A stretch of DNA of 64,000 nucleotides from Halioxenophilus sp033283405. GTDB taxonomy: Bacteria > Pseudomonadota > Gammaproteobacteria > Pseudomonadales > Cellvibrionaceae. Position numbers and translations under genes: made by a program. Positions 63,908-64,000 of this stretch are shown here, in pieces; position 1 is the first letter of the stretch; the number at the start of each line of letters is the position of its first letter. The stretch spans positions 70,249-134,248 of the forward strand of contig NZ_JAWMQR010000013.1 of assembly GCF_033283405.1 (NCBI RefSeq), in the 5' to 3' direction. The notes beneath the pieces were generated by a model. It saw nothing but the letters and a program-made list of their open reading frames with translations, searched no databases and was not told the origin of the DNA.

Positions 63908-64000
63908 GCGCATCCCTACGTTGGAGCAGGGGTTCTGAATCGGCCTTAAGGTTGGGGTCAGAAAGGAAGCTGCAACGGGCTTAAGAGCTGAGCTTTTAAG

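Overview
The window is a dense bacterial chromosome segment, GC-rich by eye apart from a few AT-rich islands. It most likely comes from a marine gammaproteobacterium of the Cellvibrionales type. The strongest taxonomic clue is the right end: argC, a coiled-coil DUF6776-type gene, bactofilin, erpA, anmK, an M23 peptidase, tyrS and a strong rRNA-type promoter. From memory this matches the order of the Pseudomonas aeruginosa PA0662-PA0668 region, with extra genes. ParC, RadA, EttA, SHMT and an Oar-type TonB receptor fit the same placement. The species cannot be named from this sequence alone.

Layout. 0-9 kb: cytochrome c (cut by the window edge), acetolactate synthase large subunit, an AsmA/DUF748 envelope protein, parC, a PilZ protein and an HD-GYP phosphodiesterase. 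8.7-13 kb: a Bax-like glucosaminidase, a phage-type replication pair (lambda P-like loader plus a protein with a winged-helix-like domain and four DnaT domains), and radA. 13-22 kb: PilZ, ettA, a TonB receptor divergent from a secreted EEP-fold enzyme, and glyA. 22-28 kb: esterase, a TetR regulator divergent from a TetX-like flavoprotein, a RegB/RegA redox two-component pair and a START lipoprotein. 28-29.8 kb: small proteins, a decayed L,D-transpeptidase and repeats. 29.8-35.3 kb: a chemoreceptor and a GGDEF-EAL sensor. 35.4-39.1 kb: an AT-rich LRR-Roc-COR (Roco) gene with a C-terminal effector-like domain, probably acquired by transfer. 39.9-51.1 kb: a complete guanidine-utilisation operon on the minus strand. 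51.3-56.3 kb: pseudopilin, GGDEF-EAL protein and ClC chloride transporter. 56.4-64 kb: the conserved argC-tyrS block.

The guanidine operon is the best-supported functional unit. It runs from a near-consensus sigma-54 promoter through a guanidine-I (ykkC) riboswitch to an ABC importer, two urea-carboxylase-associated proteins (carboxyguanidine deiminase type), a biotin carboxylase of the urea/guanidine carboxylase family and allophanate hydrolase. Together these would take up guanidine and convert it to ammonia and CO2 when nitrogen is short.

The most unusual material is non-coding. A 237-bp cassette is tandemly duplicated inside the guanidine operon. It carries hairpins whose arms differ but pair, around an invariant AGGAC loop. 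A separate family of degenerate repeats of about 210-350 bp with partial terminal inverted repeats occurs at three intergenic sites, two of them touching the same operon. Other leads are the Roco protein as a possible immune NLR-like sensor and the domesticated phage replication pair beside radA.
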